Assembly (NCBI GenBank): GCA_013297675.1
Contig: JAAFHZ010000019.1
Span: forward strand, 1-46,877
From: Synechococcales cyanobacterium bin59.metabat.ball.084
GTDB lineage: Bacteria; Cyanobacteriota; Cyanobacteriia; Cyanobacteriales; Chamaesiphonaceae
Length of the DNA stretch: 46,877 nt
Direction: 5' to 3'
Of the stretch, positions 1-8,911 are shown in pieces. Every line of letters starts with the position of its first letter. Position 1 is the stretch's first letter. The notes beneath the pieces were generated by a model, which searched no databases, was not told the origin of the DNA, and saw only the letters and a program-made list of their open reading frames with translations. A program made the position numbers and the translations under genes.

Positions 1-150
1 TGTTGGAGGCGTTGCATAAGAATATGAGTGTGGGAGATTAATAAGAATAGCCTAGATTTTTAATGTACTCCATCATCACTTTATTTCAACGAAACCCTTC
101 AACCGTGGCAATCGGAGTGGGTTTACATTGATGAGAAATGGCTGGTGAGA
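1..150. other. Left-edge non-coding stretch downstream of glmS
   Basis: No convincing gene is visible. It is AT-rich and lies 3' of glmS. AAACCC (about 93-98) and GGGTTT (about 119-124) could pair, but with a 20-base loop, so a terminator is not claimed. Confidence 0.3.
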
Positions 151-2025
151 CTACTCAACCGTCACCGATTTGGCCAGATTTCGAGGCTGATCCACATCCA
201 AGCCACGCATTGCCGCAATATGGTAAGACATTAACTGCATCGGAATTACTGTTAGCACAGGCGACAGCAGCTCATCCACATGAGGTATGGGCAACACCTT
301 ATCAAAGATTTCCGCAGCATCTTTATCTTCGGCAGAAACTACACCGTAAAGATGAGAATCACGGGCTTTGGCCTCTTGGGCATTAGAAATTGCCTTTTCG
401 TAGACAGTACCAGGTACCGCCACGGCAACTACGGGCACTTTGGCATCGAGCAGGGCGATCGGGCCATGTTTCATTTCGCCAGAAGGATAGCCTTCGGCGT
501 GAATATAGCTAATTTCTTTGAGCTTTAACGCGCCCTCTAGGGCGATCGGGAAATTAATTCCTCTACCTAAAAAGATTACATCCTGAGTATCTAAGAAACT
601 ATGAGAAAGCTCCTCGATATATTTTTCTTGGGACTCTAAAATAATCTCAATTTGTGAAGGCAATTTCTTCAGGCCGTCGATCAAATCTTGCATCCGTTGA
701 TTAGTGATGGTTTTGCGCCGGTAGGCGATCTCTAACGATAAGAAATAGAAAGCCATCAACTGACCCATAAAAGTCTTCGTTGCCGCTACCCCAATTTCCA
801 TTCCGGCATGGGTATCAATCACTGTGCCCACCAACCGAGCGATCGCGCTATCGGTGCGGTTTGTTACCGCCATGACCCGTGCCTGTTTCGCTGAAGGCTG
901 ATTTTTACGGCGGAATATTTCAATTTCTAGCGCCGCCAAAGTATCAGCGGTTTCACCCGATTGAGTGATGCCGATCGTCAGCGTATTGGCCATCACTGGT
1001 GGTGGAGCATAGCGAAACTCTGAGGCATATTGCACGAAAGTTGGAATCTGTGCCAGGTGCTCCAGCAAATAGCGACCCACCATGCCCGCGTGTAAGCTGG
1101 TACCGCAAGCCACGATTTGAATGTGCTCAAGATTTTCATAGATTGATTCGGGCAGATCTAGCTTGATGGGAGATTGATTGCTGTCTACAGTCCAATCTGG
1201 ATCTAGATAGGCTTCTAGGCAAGTTCGCACTACTGCTGGCTGCTCATAGATTTCCTTGGCCATGAAATGCTTGAAGCCCTGCTTTTCTACGGCGATCGGA
1301 TTCCAATTTAAAGTACGGGGAGTCTTTTTAACTGGTTCGCCCTTAAAGTTATATACCTGATAGCCACCGGTCGTCAGCCGAGCAATTTCTTCGTTTTCGA
1401 GCTGTACCACCACCTGGGTATACTGCACCAGCGCGGGGGTATCGGAAGCGCAGAAAAACTCCCCATCACCAATCCCTAGTACCAAAGGAGCCTGTTGTCT
1501 GGCCACAATTAGCTCATCGGGGTGATCTGCCGAAAGAACGGCGATCGCGAAGGCTCCTTCTAGCTGATGCACGGCTTTTTGAACAGCATCTAAGAGGGTC
1601 ACGGCACCTTGTTTGAAACATTCTGCCAACAGGTGAGGAATAACTTCGGTGTCAGTATCAGAGCGGAACTCGTGCCCTTTGGTTTTGAGGTTGTCACGCA
1701 GTTCGCGGTAGTTTTCGATAATGCCGTTTTGTACTACGGCAATCCGACGGGCGGTGTCGGTGTGGGGGTGTGCGTTGTATTCTTCGGGTTTGCCGTGGGT
1801 TGCCCAGCGGGTATGGCCAATGCCGATCGGCGAGGAGTTGCTGCTGGTTTCTAATTTAGTGCGCAGGTTTTGCAGTTTACCTTTGGCGCGGACGCAATCA
1901 ATTTTGTTTTGATCGATGGTGGCAATCCCGGCAGAGTCATAGCCTCGATATTCTAGTTTTTCTAGACCCGATACTAGAATAGATTGAGCTTGCTTCGTTC
2001 CGATATAGCCAACGATCCCGCACAT
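151..2025 (-). CDS. glmS: Glutamine--fructose-6-phosphate aminotransferase (isomerizing)
   Basis: This cytosolic enzyme makes glucosamine-6-phosphate from fructose-6-phosphate and glutamine, the first step to UDP-GlcNAc for peptidoglycan and lipopolysaccharide. The 624-residue length is normal. The start MCGIVGYIG leaves Cys2 as the N-terminal nucleophile of the class II glutamine amidotransferase domain (about residues 2-220), so the start is firm. Two SIS sugar-phosphate domains follow (about 290-430 and 460-600), with the typical CGTS and SQSGET motifs in the first. The C-terminus ends in the usual PRNLAKSVTVE. The upstream leader has a purine-rich GAGAGAGAG before the ATG. The next gene on the same strand, galE, also feeds nucleotide-sugar metabolism but is 147 bases away, so a shared transcript is not assured. 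Confidence 0.97.
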   Translation of the reverse strand: MCGIVGYIGTKQAQSILVSGLEKLEYRGYDSAGIATIDQNKIDCVRAKGKLQNLRTKLETSSNSSPIGIGHTRWATHGKPEEYNAHPHTDTARRIAVVQNGIIENYRELRDNLKTKGHEFRSDTDTEVIPHLLAECFKQGAVTLLDAVQKAVHQLEGAFAIAVLSADHPDELIVARQQAPLVLGIGDGEFFCASDTPALVQYTQVVVQLENEEIARLTTGGYQVYNFKGEPVKKTPRTLNWNPIAVEKQGFKHFMAKEIYEQPAVVRTCLEAYLDPDWTVDSNQSPIKLDLPESIYENLEHIQIVACGTSLHAGMVGRYLLEHLAQIPTFVQYASEFRYAPPPVMANTLTIGITQSGETADTLAALEIEIFRRKNQPSAKQARVMAVTNRTDSAIARLVGTVIDTHAGMEIGVAATKTFMGQLMAFYFLSLEIAYRRKTITNQRMQDLIDGLKKLPSQIEIILESQEKYIEELSHSFLDTQDVIFLGRGINFPIALEGALKLKEISYIHAEGYPSGEMKHGPIALLDAKVPVVAVAVPGTVYEKAISNAQEAKARDSHLYGVVSAEDKDAAEIFDKVLPIPHVDELLSPVLTVIPMQLMSYHIAAMRGLDVDQPRNLAKSVTVE

Positions 2026-2172
2026 ATAAAATCTCTCTCTCTGGATAAATGCAAATTTTATCTTAGTATGCCTCTGACCAGCTTAAATCAATCAGAGGCT
2101 ACCAAAATTCTTTTTGATTAGAATAAGGCTAAACATTTTCTCCCTATTCTGGTTGAGGAAAGATTTTTTCAG

Positions 2173-3165
2173 TTATCCATGACGCTGTTGATGCCACTGC
2201 CAAGCATGGCGGATAATTTCGGCAAGTTGGGGGTATTGAGGTTGCCAAGCTAGCACCTGTTGGGCTTTGGCACTGCTGCCCAGCAGAATTGGCGGATCAC
2301 CGGGTCGCCGATCGCCATACACCACCTTAATATCCTTCCCAGTAACCGCCTTAGCCGTTTCAATCACCTCTTTTACCGAAAAGCCATTGCCGTTGCCCAA
2401 GTTAAACACCTGACTATCGCCGCCTTCGATCAGGTACAGCAGACCCAACACATGGGCATCAGCCAGATCGCTGACATGGATATAGTCGCGGATACAGGTA
2501 CCATCGGGGGTTGGATAGTCGGTGCCATAAACAGAAATACTCTCTCGTTTTCCTAAAGCGGCCAAGAGAATTAACGGAATCAAGTGAGTCTCTGGCTCAT
2601 GATCTTCACCCAAACGGCCTTGGGGTTCGGCTCCAGCAGCGTTAAAGTAGCGGAAGCGGACAGATTTAAAGTTGTAGGCTCGATCGAAGTCCATCAACAT
2701 TTGTTCTACCATCAGCTTGCTGCTGGCATAGGGACTGATCGGAGCAAAGGGATGATCTTCGACTAAGGGGGTGTACTGAGGCACGCCGTAGACCGCACAG
2801 GTAGAGGAGAAGACAAACTTGTGGATATTTGCTGCCCGCATCGCTTCTAATAGGGTGAGAGTCCCCACGACGTTATTACGATAATAGATAGCCGGGTCGT
2901 TGACTGATTCACCAACGGCAATATAGGCGGCAAAGTGCATCACGGCGGTGATTTGATGTTCTTGAAACAGCCGATCGAGCAACGGTCGATCGAGAGTGCT
3001 ACCGATGATCACTTCTACTTGCAGCACTTTTTCTACTAGCTCTTGGTGGCCATATTCCAGGCTGTCTAGAATTATTACGTCGTAGCCAGCTTGTTTTAGA
3101 GCCAGAACTGCATGGGAGCCAATGTATCCGGCTCCACCAGTTACCAAAATTTTGGGGTTGGGCAT
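2173..3165 (-). CDS. galE: UDP-glucose 4-epimerase
   Basis: An NAD-dependent extended short-chain dehydrogenase that interconverts UDP-glucose and UDP-galactose for envelope polysaccharides and glycolipids. Seen: the GGAGYIGS nucleotide-binding motif near the N-terminus, the SST of the catalytic triad near residues 120-122, YASSK (Tyr146/Lys150 in the 330-residue form), the RYFNAAGA segment and a RRPGDPP segment typical of GalE. The frame opens 15 codons earlier at 3210, but those residues are not family-like. The ATG at 3165 directly precedes PNPKILVTGGAGYIGS and gives the usual length. It is transcribed away from the hydrolase gene at 3268, so the roughly 100 bases between them should hold divergent promoters. 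Confidence 0.95.
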   Translation of the reverse strand: MPNPKILVTGGAGYIGSHAVLALKQAGYDVIILDSLEYGHQELVEKVLQVEVIIGSTLDRPLLDRLFQEHQITAVMHFAAYIAVGESVNDPAIYYRNNVVGTLTLLEAMRAANIHKFVFSSTCAVYGVPQYTPLVEDHPFAPISPYASSKLMVEQMLMDFDRAYNFKSVRFRYFNAAGAEPQGRLGEDHEPETHLIPLILLAALGKRESISVYGTDYPTPDGTCIRDYIHVSDLADAHVLGLLYLIEGGDSQVFNLGNGNGFSVKEVIETAKAVTGKDIKVVYGDRRPGDPPILLGSSAKAQQVLAWQPQYPQLAEIIRHAWQWHQQRHG

Positions 3166-3267
3166 AATAATAGAGTATGGGTGGTGAGGGTCAACAACTA
3201 ATCTAAACACAACTTTTAGAAATTAATTCACGGTAAATGTCGTAATGTTTAGGGTACTGGTTTTAAG

Positions 3268-4449
3268 ATGGCTGTATTGTTTGCTTTAATTCCGTTACTT
3301 TTGACACTTATTGGTTTGGCTCTGAGTATTTGGAGCCTACTTCCGGCACCCAATATGACTTTGCTGCCCCTGAGCGTAGGTGCCCCAGAAGTTTGCATTT
3401 GGTTACTGGGGTTGAATGCGATCGGGCTGCTGAGCTATGCGATTTTTCAGCAGACAGAGTTACCTGTTATTTGGCGGTGGTTAGGAATGAGCTTGCTTGT
3501 ATTAAGCATAGCTCTGAATGCTCACCCCTTGTTACAACTATCTGGGACGATTGCAGCCGCTAATCGATCGATGAATCAGGCTTTAGGATATAACTACAGT
3601 GCTAATATTCCAGCAGCAGTCAGAGCCAGCTTTCGACCTCAGCCTTTTAGTGTTTTGACTGCCCTACGGGGGATTGCGGCAGATCCTATTCGGATGCAAA
3701 AGCACATCGAGTTTGCACCCGGATTAGCGTTGAATCTCTATCAACCACTGGATTCCGGAAAATATCCGGGGGTGATTCAGGTCTATGGTGGTGCTTGGCG
3801 GTCAGGTAGCCCTAATCACGATGAAAAATTTAGCCGGTATTTGGCAAGTCGGGGCTATGTAGTGGTGTCGATCGATTACCGTCATGCACCCCAACATCGT
3901 TTTCCGGCGCAGTTAGAAGATGTAAACACCGCGATCGAGTATGTGTACTCACATGCCAGCCAGTGGGAAATCGATCCGGAAAGAATGGGGATTATTGGTC
4001 GATCGGCAGGAGGACATTTGGCGACTTTGGCAGCTTATCAGCCAACTGCTCGGCCTTTCCGAGCCGTGGTAAGTTACTATGGGCCAGTAGATTTGACCGT
4101 GGGCTATGCTGATCCGCCAGTGCCAGACCCGATCGATTCGCGGCAGGTAATGCGAGATTTTTTAGGTGGTACGCCCACCGATTTGCCAGAGTTATACAAA
4201 CAGGCTTCGCCCGGTCAGCTAGTGAATCGGCAATTGCCACCAACGCTGTTGGTTTATGGTGGTCAAGATCATTTGGTGGAATCGCGGTTTGGTCGCAAAC
4301 TGGCGATGGGTTTGCAGACTTTTGACACTCCAACAGTATTTATCGAAATCCCTTGGGCAAACCATGCCTTTGATGCCATCTTTAATGGCACTAGTAACCA
4401 GTTAGCGCTTTACTATACCGAGAGATTTTTAGCCCGATTACTGTACTGA
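3268..4449 (+). CDS. Membrane-anchored alpha/beta hydrolase (esterase/lipase-like)
   Basis: A probable carboxylesterase of the alpha/beta-hydrolase fold (BD-FAE / hormone-sensitive-lipase-like group); its substrate cannot be told. The first ~90 residues hold three hydrophobic segments (about 3-24, 41-60 and 72-90) that should anchor it in the membrane. The catalytic domain (about 145-393) has an oxyanion-hole YGGAW segment (173-177), the nucleophile elbow GRSAGG with Ser246, Asp334 in YGGQDHLV and His366 in WANHAFD, so the triad is complete. Its last 12 bases overlap the convergent Uma2 gene. The 393-residue length is consistent with a single domain plus the N-terminal membrane part. Confidence 0.85.
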   Translation: MAVLFALIPLLLTLIGLALSIWSLLPAPNMTLLPLSVGAPEVCIWLLGLNAIGLLSYAIFQQTELPVIWRWLGMSLLVLSIALNAHPLLQLSGTIAAANRSMNQALGYNYSANIPAAVRASFRPQPFSVLTALRGIAADPIRMQKHIEFAPGLALNLYQPLDSGKYPGVIQVYGGAWRSGSPNHDEKFSRYLASRGYVVVSIDYRHAPQHRFPAQLEDVNTAIEYVYSHASQWEIDPERMGIIGRSAGGHLATLAAYQPTARPFRAVVSYYGPVDLTVGYADPPVPDPIDSRQVMRDFLGGTPTDLPELYKQASPGQLVNRQLPPTLLVYGGQDHLVESRFGRKLAMGLQTFDTPTVFIEIPWANHAFDAIFNGTSNQLALYYTERFLARLLY

Positions 4450-5049
4450 AATACCTTGGCTAAATAACCGAATAGCTTCTCCCGCATCGGTTTCACCGAT
4501 GAGAATGCAGCGTTTGAGCAGATCTAAATCTAGTCTTTGCAGTTCAGGTAACTCACTTTGATAAATTTGCTCATATCCTTGCTCCCGCAAATGATGGAGC
4601 TGCAAAGTGCCATCTTCCCAAAACCATACTTCTCTGACACCCAGCGCCTGATATCGATCTAGTTTACTCACCCCACCGCTGGTAAAGACTACTTCAATCG
4701 CCAAGTCTGGGATCGATTTTGCTGAACCCAAACAGTAAGATTCGTCTGCCTGCACCGCAGCTACTCCCCAGCGCTCTTGAGTCATCGATCGAGTTGGGAC
4801 AAAAGTAACTCTCTGAGCAGATAAAAAATTCATCAGTAGACAACCAATAAGGGAAGAAAAAATTTCGTGAAGTTGTCCCGGCATGAGAATTTCGATCGTC
4901 CCATCATAGTAAGAGATTCTTGCTCCAGCATTTTGCTCACAGCCTTGTTTGATCAGCCCAAAATGCTCCCAACTGCCTCGGATAGTTAAGAGTCGATCGG
5001 TTAGATACTCGTTATTGGCGGTCTGGAGCGACTGAGGAGCAACAACCAT
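4438..5049 (-). CDS. Uma2 family protein (DUF820, putative PD-(D/E)XK nuclease fold)
   Basis: 203 residues of the Uma2 family, which is heavily expanded in cyanobacteria. The fold is related to restriction endonucleases, but the cellular role is unknown. Seen: an N-terminal segment with EILMPGQLHEIF, then the core IPDLAIEVVFTSGG (Asp and Glu of the putative active site), then YQALGVREVWFWEDG, a hallmark of the family. It is closer to the copy at 8912 (PDLVLEIDV, YADLGVAEVWVYDG) than to those at 25387 or 35171. It overlaps the hydrolase 3' end by 12 bases, tail to tail. The 189 bases between it and the next gene upstream hold no recognisable gene. Confidence 0.85.
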   Translation of the reverse strand: MVVAPQSLQTANNEYLTDRLLTIRGSWEHFGLIKQGCEQNAGARISYYDGTIEILMPGQLHEIFSSLIGCLLMNFLSAQRVTFVPTRSMTQERWGVAAVQADESYCLGSAKSIPDLAIEVVFTSGGVSKLDRYQALGVREVWFWEDGTLQLHHLREQGYEQIYQSELPELQRLDLDLLKRCILIGETDAGEAIRLFSQGISVQ

Positions 5050-5238
5050 AAAGTCTAATTAAACCATGCGGCACATCTTGAATATACTGATGATGCAGGT
5101 CTCATGTCAACCTCAAACCACCCTAACTTTTTGGTTTAGCACCCAGATTTACGGCCTCTGAATCTTATCTTAATCTCTGTTAATTGTTAATTATGTAGTT
5201 AAAAATACTAACCGACATTGCTGACATAATTTTTCTCC

Positions 5239-5853
5239 TCAATGTTTTGCGCTCACATGTTCTGCACAAGTAATCCGTAAATTACCATCGGCGAAAGGAG
5301 CATCAACCAGCCCACAATGATGAGGTTGTTCAGAGTTAGGATAGCGATCGGGTTGAAAAAAGCTGCAAGTTACACACATTTTGGCAACCGAAATTTTTCC
5401 TTGTTCTTGGAGTTTTTTAATGATTTTAATCAGCCCCCGCAGAAAAATCACTTTTTCTGCGGCGGTTAATTCATCTACTGTAGTTAACAAAAAATCTGAC
5501 CAAGTGGCTGTTTGTCCGGCGGCTTGTTGGCCAGAAGGTGTTAAGGTAATCGCGATCGCCCGCCCGTCCGCTGGCGATCGAGTTTTTTGCACCAGACCTT
5601 TATCTACTAAGGAAGCAACAGCATCACTCGCAGTCGCTGCTGTCACCCCCAGATTTTTAGCCACCGCCGACAACCTAACGCCCTCTGTGTTGACCAAAAG
5701 ATTCAAGATTTGCCCCTGAGTGGGGGTTAATCCTTGCTGTCCAGCATCTTGCCAAGATTGACTTTTAAGTGCCATGCCGATTTTTTCTAGGCCAATCAAG
5801 ATGTGATAATCAATTTCATTCACGCTATCTGGCAAAGGGGCAGAGTTATTCAT
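5239..5853 (-). CDS. MarR-family transcriptional regulator with C-terminal Cys/His cluster
   Basis: A winged helix-turn-helix regulator. Residues ~10-150 match the MarR fold: a GLTPTQGQILNLL helix, recognition region VTAATASDAVASLVDKGLV, then the wing RSPADGRAIAITLTPSG. The last ~45 residues are an extension not found in plain MarR proteins, with Cys160, Cys163, Cys180 and Cys196 plus His178/179 and His199, suited to bind a metal or Fe-S cluster. The gene lies 32 bases downstream of the globin gene on the same strand, so the two are probably co-transcribed. I infer sensing of a redox, nitric oxide or oxygen signal and control of the globin unit; this is not shown by the sequence alone. Confidence 0.85.
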   Translation of the reverse strand: MNNSAPLPDSVNEIDYHILIGLEKIGMALKSQSWQDAGQQGLTPTQGQILNLLVNTEGVRLSAVAKNLGVTAATASDAVASLVDKGLVQKTRSPADGRAIAITLTPSGQQAAGQTATWSDFLLTTVDELTAAEKVIFLRGLIKIIKKLQEQGKISVAKMCVTCSFFQPDRYPNSEQPHHCGLVDAPFADGNLRITCAEHVSAKH

Positions 5854-5885
5854 GACTACTCATCTCAATAATGAATATAAAATAG

Positions 5886-6317
5886 CTATGGCAAATCAAG
5901 AATTTCTGGCGAATAATCTGCGCCCTCTAACATTACTTGTGCTACCACGCCATAGGCATCTGTCCAGGCTTGCTGCACTTCAGGAGTCCAGCCACTGCCC
6001 AATTTAGCCGCGAAGGTTTTGAGTAAGGCACTACCCACCATAGGATAATGCTTGGGCAACACGCCATATTTAACATGACGAGTCCCCAAACCTTTTAAGG
6101 CTTTCATAAGAGTATCCAGATCTCGCAAGTTTTTGACCGTAAAGACCAAAGATTGAAATAGTTGCACACCCTGCTTTTCCATTTGGGTACCAGCAAATAG
6201 AGGTTGCACTTCTGGATAATCGGCAAAGAGCTGGGCGTAGAATTTGGTGGTGAACTCTTCGCCTTGGTTGGCGACTGGGGCAAAGCTGCTTTCTAACAAT
6301 TCAACGTTAAGAGCCAT
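5886..6317 (-). CDS. Single-domain globin (flavohemoglobin-type globin domain)
   Basis: A 143-residue haem globin resembling the globin domain of bacterial flavohaemoglobins but without the FAD/NAD reductase part, so it would need a separate reductase for nitric oxide dioxygenation or would handle oxygen otherwise. Seen: FYAQLFADYPEVQPLF (B-helix Tyr and CD-corner Phe) and GTRHVKYGVLPKHYPMVGSALL, which carries the expected proximal-side His. The frame opens at 6365, but the ATG at 6317 fits better: it gives a family-like N-terminus (MALNVELLESSF) and is preceded by GGAAG about nine bases upstream. It is the first gene of the pair with the MarR regulator. Confidence 0.88.
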   Translation of the reverse strand: MALNVELLESSFAPVANQGEEFTTKFYAQLFADYPEVQPLFAGTQMEKQGVQLFQSLVFTVKNLRDLDTLMKALKGLGTRHVKYGVLPKHYPMVGSALLKTFAAKLGSGWTPEVQQAWTDAYGVVAQVMLEGADYSPEILDLP

Positions 6318-6600
6318 AGTTTTGATGACTTCCAAGAAATAATTAGGACTCCTAAATAATTTCATTTTATTCCTGATTTGTCAAGGATTTGCCAGCGTGA
6401 GTAAAACAATTTGCGGATTCCGGCGTTTAAATAAGGATACAGCAATTCCAAATTCAAAAATATCAACCAGCGTTGTCGCGCAGTTGCGGAAGTTAACATA
6501 ACTTGGCCTGATCAATAAAGACAACGCGGCAACTCAGCAAGATCAACCCTTACGTTGGGAGGTTTGGAGGGCGGCGTAATGCCCTCCAATGGGGGTCTGG

Positions 6601-8761
6601 GTGCGATTCGTTGTAAGTGAATCACGGTAATCAGTCCGTAAATAACCTTACCAGCTTGGCTTCCAGACATGAAGCATCTTAAGAGCTGAACTATCCTTTT
6701 GATGAAGGTGAAAGTCCTTCCCTCAAAACTCATGAGTGACTCCTTATCTGCCCACGATGACCCGACTCGGAATTCGGGAGGTCGAAGCTGGGAACAGGGC
6801 GCAATCAGACATCAGTTGTAGATGACACTGGCGCTAATAGGGAATTCCCACGGTGAAACAGAGCCTAGAAAAGCAACTCACCCCGAGGAAGACACAACAA
6901 CACATCTACCGTCTTACCTTACCAGAGATTAATACCCCGCTGCATTTCCAGACAATAGCAGCATGAGTATGGGGTTCTGGTGGTTGAACTGGCTACACCT
7001 AAAGGAATTTATCAATCATTAGGATGGAACGAATAAAAACGAATGTGGGGTCTGTGAAATGTCGATTTCAAGGTAGACCGGACGAGCGGAGTAATCCCCC
7101 AAATTCGGGTAGGACGAAGCGTAATTGCTTCGAGGTAATCAGAATAAACAAAATTGGAGCAGACCATGATTGGACACAGCAGCAATGCTAGTGAATCTTG
7201 GAAATTGTTAAATTGGAAGAAATTCCGCCGCGACCTTTTCCGGCTACAAAAACGAGTTTACAAAGCAGTTTCAGTTGGCGACAGGCGCAAAGCACGGTCA
7301 CTTCAGAAACTAATCACTAAGTCACGAGCAGCTATATTCCTTGCTGTTCGTCAGGTCACACAGCTAAATGCTGGTAAAAAGACTGCGGGTATTGATGGCA
7401 AAGCGTCCCTCACATTTGAAGAACGCTTCAACCTAAGTGATGAACTTAGAATCAAATCTACCACTTGGCAGCACGAAGGATTAAGAGAAATTCCAATACC
7501 TAAAAAGGACGGAACAATCCGAACTCTCAAAGTGCCTACAATCGCAGATAGAGCTTGGCAATGCCTAGCTAAGTTTGTCCTGGAACCAGCACACGAAGCA
7601 ACTTTCCATGCTAGAAGCTACGGATTCAGAACAGGACGTTCGGCGCATGATGCCCAGAAAATCCTTTTTAACAATCTCAGCTCGAAAAGTAACGGAATAG
7701 ATAAACGAGTCATTGAACTCGATATCGAAAAATGTTTCGATAGGATCACTCACGCCTCAATCATGCGAAACCTAATCGCCCCATCGGGCATCAAACAAGG
7801 AATCTTCCTTTGTCTAAAAGCAGGTACTAACATAAATTTCCCCGAACAAGGAACACCCCAGGGTGGAGTAGTGAGTCCTTTACTAGCGAATATTGCTCTG
7901 AATGGCATAGAAGAAATCCATCCCTCAGTCCGCTACGCAGACGATATGGTATTTATCCTCAAGCCAAAAGACGATCCTGACCAAATTCTCACTCGCATCA
8001 GCGAGTTTCTTGCAGAGCGAGGACTGAACGTTAGTCAACAGAAAACTAAACTTACCGCAACGACAGATGGATTTGACTTTCTAGGCTGGCACTTTAAAGT
8101 GCAAAGCAACGGAAAATTCAGAAGCACCCCTTCAGTGGATAACTTCAAAACCTTTCGTAAGAAAATCAAAACTATTGTCAATAGCTCAAACTATGGCGCG
8201 AAGGTAAAAGCCCAAAAGCTGGCACCCATCGTTAGAGGCTGGAGGAATTACCATCGGTACTGCAAGATGAATGGTAGCAGAAACTCTCTGTACCACATCG
8301 AAACAAGAGCCTACAAGGTATTTAATAAGGAAACCAAACAGAACCGTAATACTAGCAAGTTATTGTTAGATAAAGCTTTTCCTGCGGTTCCTTACTCCGA
8401 AAATAAACACATCAGTGTCAAGGGCGCGAAATCGCCTTTTGACGGTGATTTGACCTACTGGAGCGAACGTAATAGCAAGCTCTACAGCGGACAAACCTCT
8501 AAAGCCTTAAAACGGCAAAACCATTCATGTGCTTCTTGTGGTTACAGACTACTATCTGATGAAAAGGTACACCTTCATCATATTGATGGTAATCATGACA
8601 ACTGGAAGATAAATAATCTAGCAGCAACTCACCAGAGTTGCCATGATTATATCCACATGAGCAAGGTGTAAACCTAGATTATCGGGAGCTGGATGCGGTG
8701 AAAGTCGCACGTCCAGATCTAACAGAGAGGGGCGCTAGATAACACTAGCCCTCGACTCTAT
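6601..8761 (+). mobile_element. Group II intron with internal reverse-transcriptase gene
   Basis: The 5' boundary is set by GTGCG at 6601, the consensus group II start. The 3' end carries a typical domain V (about 8687-8720: GAGCTGGATGCGG, GAAA loop, GTCGCACGTCCAG), then a domain VI stem-loop ending in CTCTAT at about 8761. The open reading frame lies in the expected domain IV position, and the ~2.16 kb total is normal. Both ribozyme ends and the protein look intact, so it may be active. It is inserted in non-coding DNA and interrupts no recognisable gene. Confidence 0.85.
7166..8671 (+). CDS. ltrA: Group II intron-encoded reverse transcriptase/maturase with HNH endonuclease domain
   Basis: A multifunctional intron protein of about 501 residues that aids splicing and mobilises the intron by target-primed reverse transcription. 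In order: an N-terminal RT0/RT1 region (NAGKKTAGIDGK), RT domain with FHARSYGFRTGRSAHDA, DIEKCFDRI, GTPQGGVVSPLLANI and the catalytic VRYADDMVF, then a maturase segment with GWRNYHRYC. The C-terminal HNH nuclease has CASCG, HHIDGNHDNWKINNL and a final Cys-His pair. The frame is open from a TTG at 7154, but GGAG at 7156-7159 lies six bases before the ATG at 7166, which is taken as the start. It resembles cyanobacterial group II intron proteins; all catalytic residues are present. Confidence 0.93.
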   Translation: MIGHSSNASESWKLLNWKKFRRDLFRLQKRVYKAVSVGDRRKARSLQKLITKSRAAIFLAVRQVTQLNAGKKTAGIDGKASLTFEERFNLSDELRIKSTTWQHEGLREIPIPKKDGTIRTLKVPTIADRAWQCLAKFVLEPAHEATFHARSYGFRTGRSAHDAQKILFNNLSSKSNGIDKRVIELDIEKCFDRITHASIMRNLIAPSGIKQGIFLCLKAGTNINFPEQGTPQGGVVSPLLANIALNGIEEIHPSVRYADDMVFILKPKDDPDQILTRISEFLAERGLNVSQQKTKLTATTDGFDFLGWHFKVQSNGKFRSTPSVDNFKTFRKKIKTIVNSSNYGAKVKAQKLAPIVRGWRNYHRYCKMNGSRNSLYHIETRAYKVFNKETKQNRNTSKLLLDKAFPAVPYSENKHISVKGAKSPFDGDLTYWSERNSKLYSGQTSKALKRQNHSCASCGYRLLSDEKVHLHHIDGNHDNWKINNLAATHQSCHDYIHMSKV

Positions 8762-8911
8762 CGGGGCTAGTCCCCCAGCATCAACCTGGCTTGTTACAAG
8801 AAATCTGAATTTGGAATTGCTGATGAGGATACTCACGGAATGACTCAGGCCAGAGAATATGTCAAAATAGCGGCAGTAGTTTTACACCTCTGCTAGATTG
8901 GAGCTTTAAGT

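Larger units (their letters stand above)
6440..8822. mobile_element. Small inverted-repeat element (MITE-like) apparently interrupted by a group II intron
   Basis: CAGCAATTCCAAATTCA at 6440-6456 is repeated as its exact reverse complement at 8806-8822. Directly outside lie ATAAGGATA (6431-6439) and ATGAGGATA (8823-8831), an 8-of-9 match that looks like an aged target-site duplication. Removing the intron (6601-8761) leaves about 222 bases with no transposase, the size of a miniature element. A 9-bp-stem hairpin (6564-6572 with 6581-6589) sits 11 bases before the intron. The inverted repeat and flanks are seen directly; that they are transposon ends is inferred. Confidence 0.5.

Noticed and set aside
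1609-1912. Plus-strand frames inside glmS
   Set aside because: They run antisense to a clear glmS coding region and match no family.
3992-4333. Minus-strand frame of 113 codons in the hydrolase
   Set aside because: A shadow of the catalytic domain of the alpha/beta hydrolase.
7565-7753. Minus-strand frame inside the intron protein gene
   Set aside because: Antisense to the reverse-transcriptase domain.
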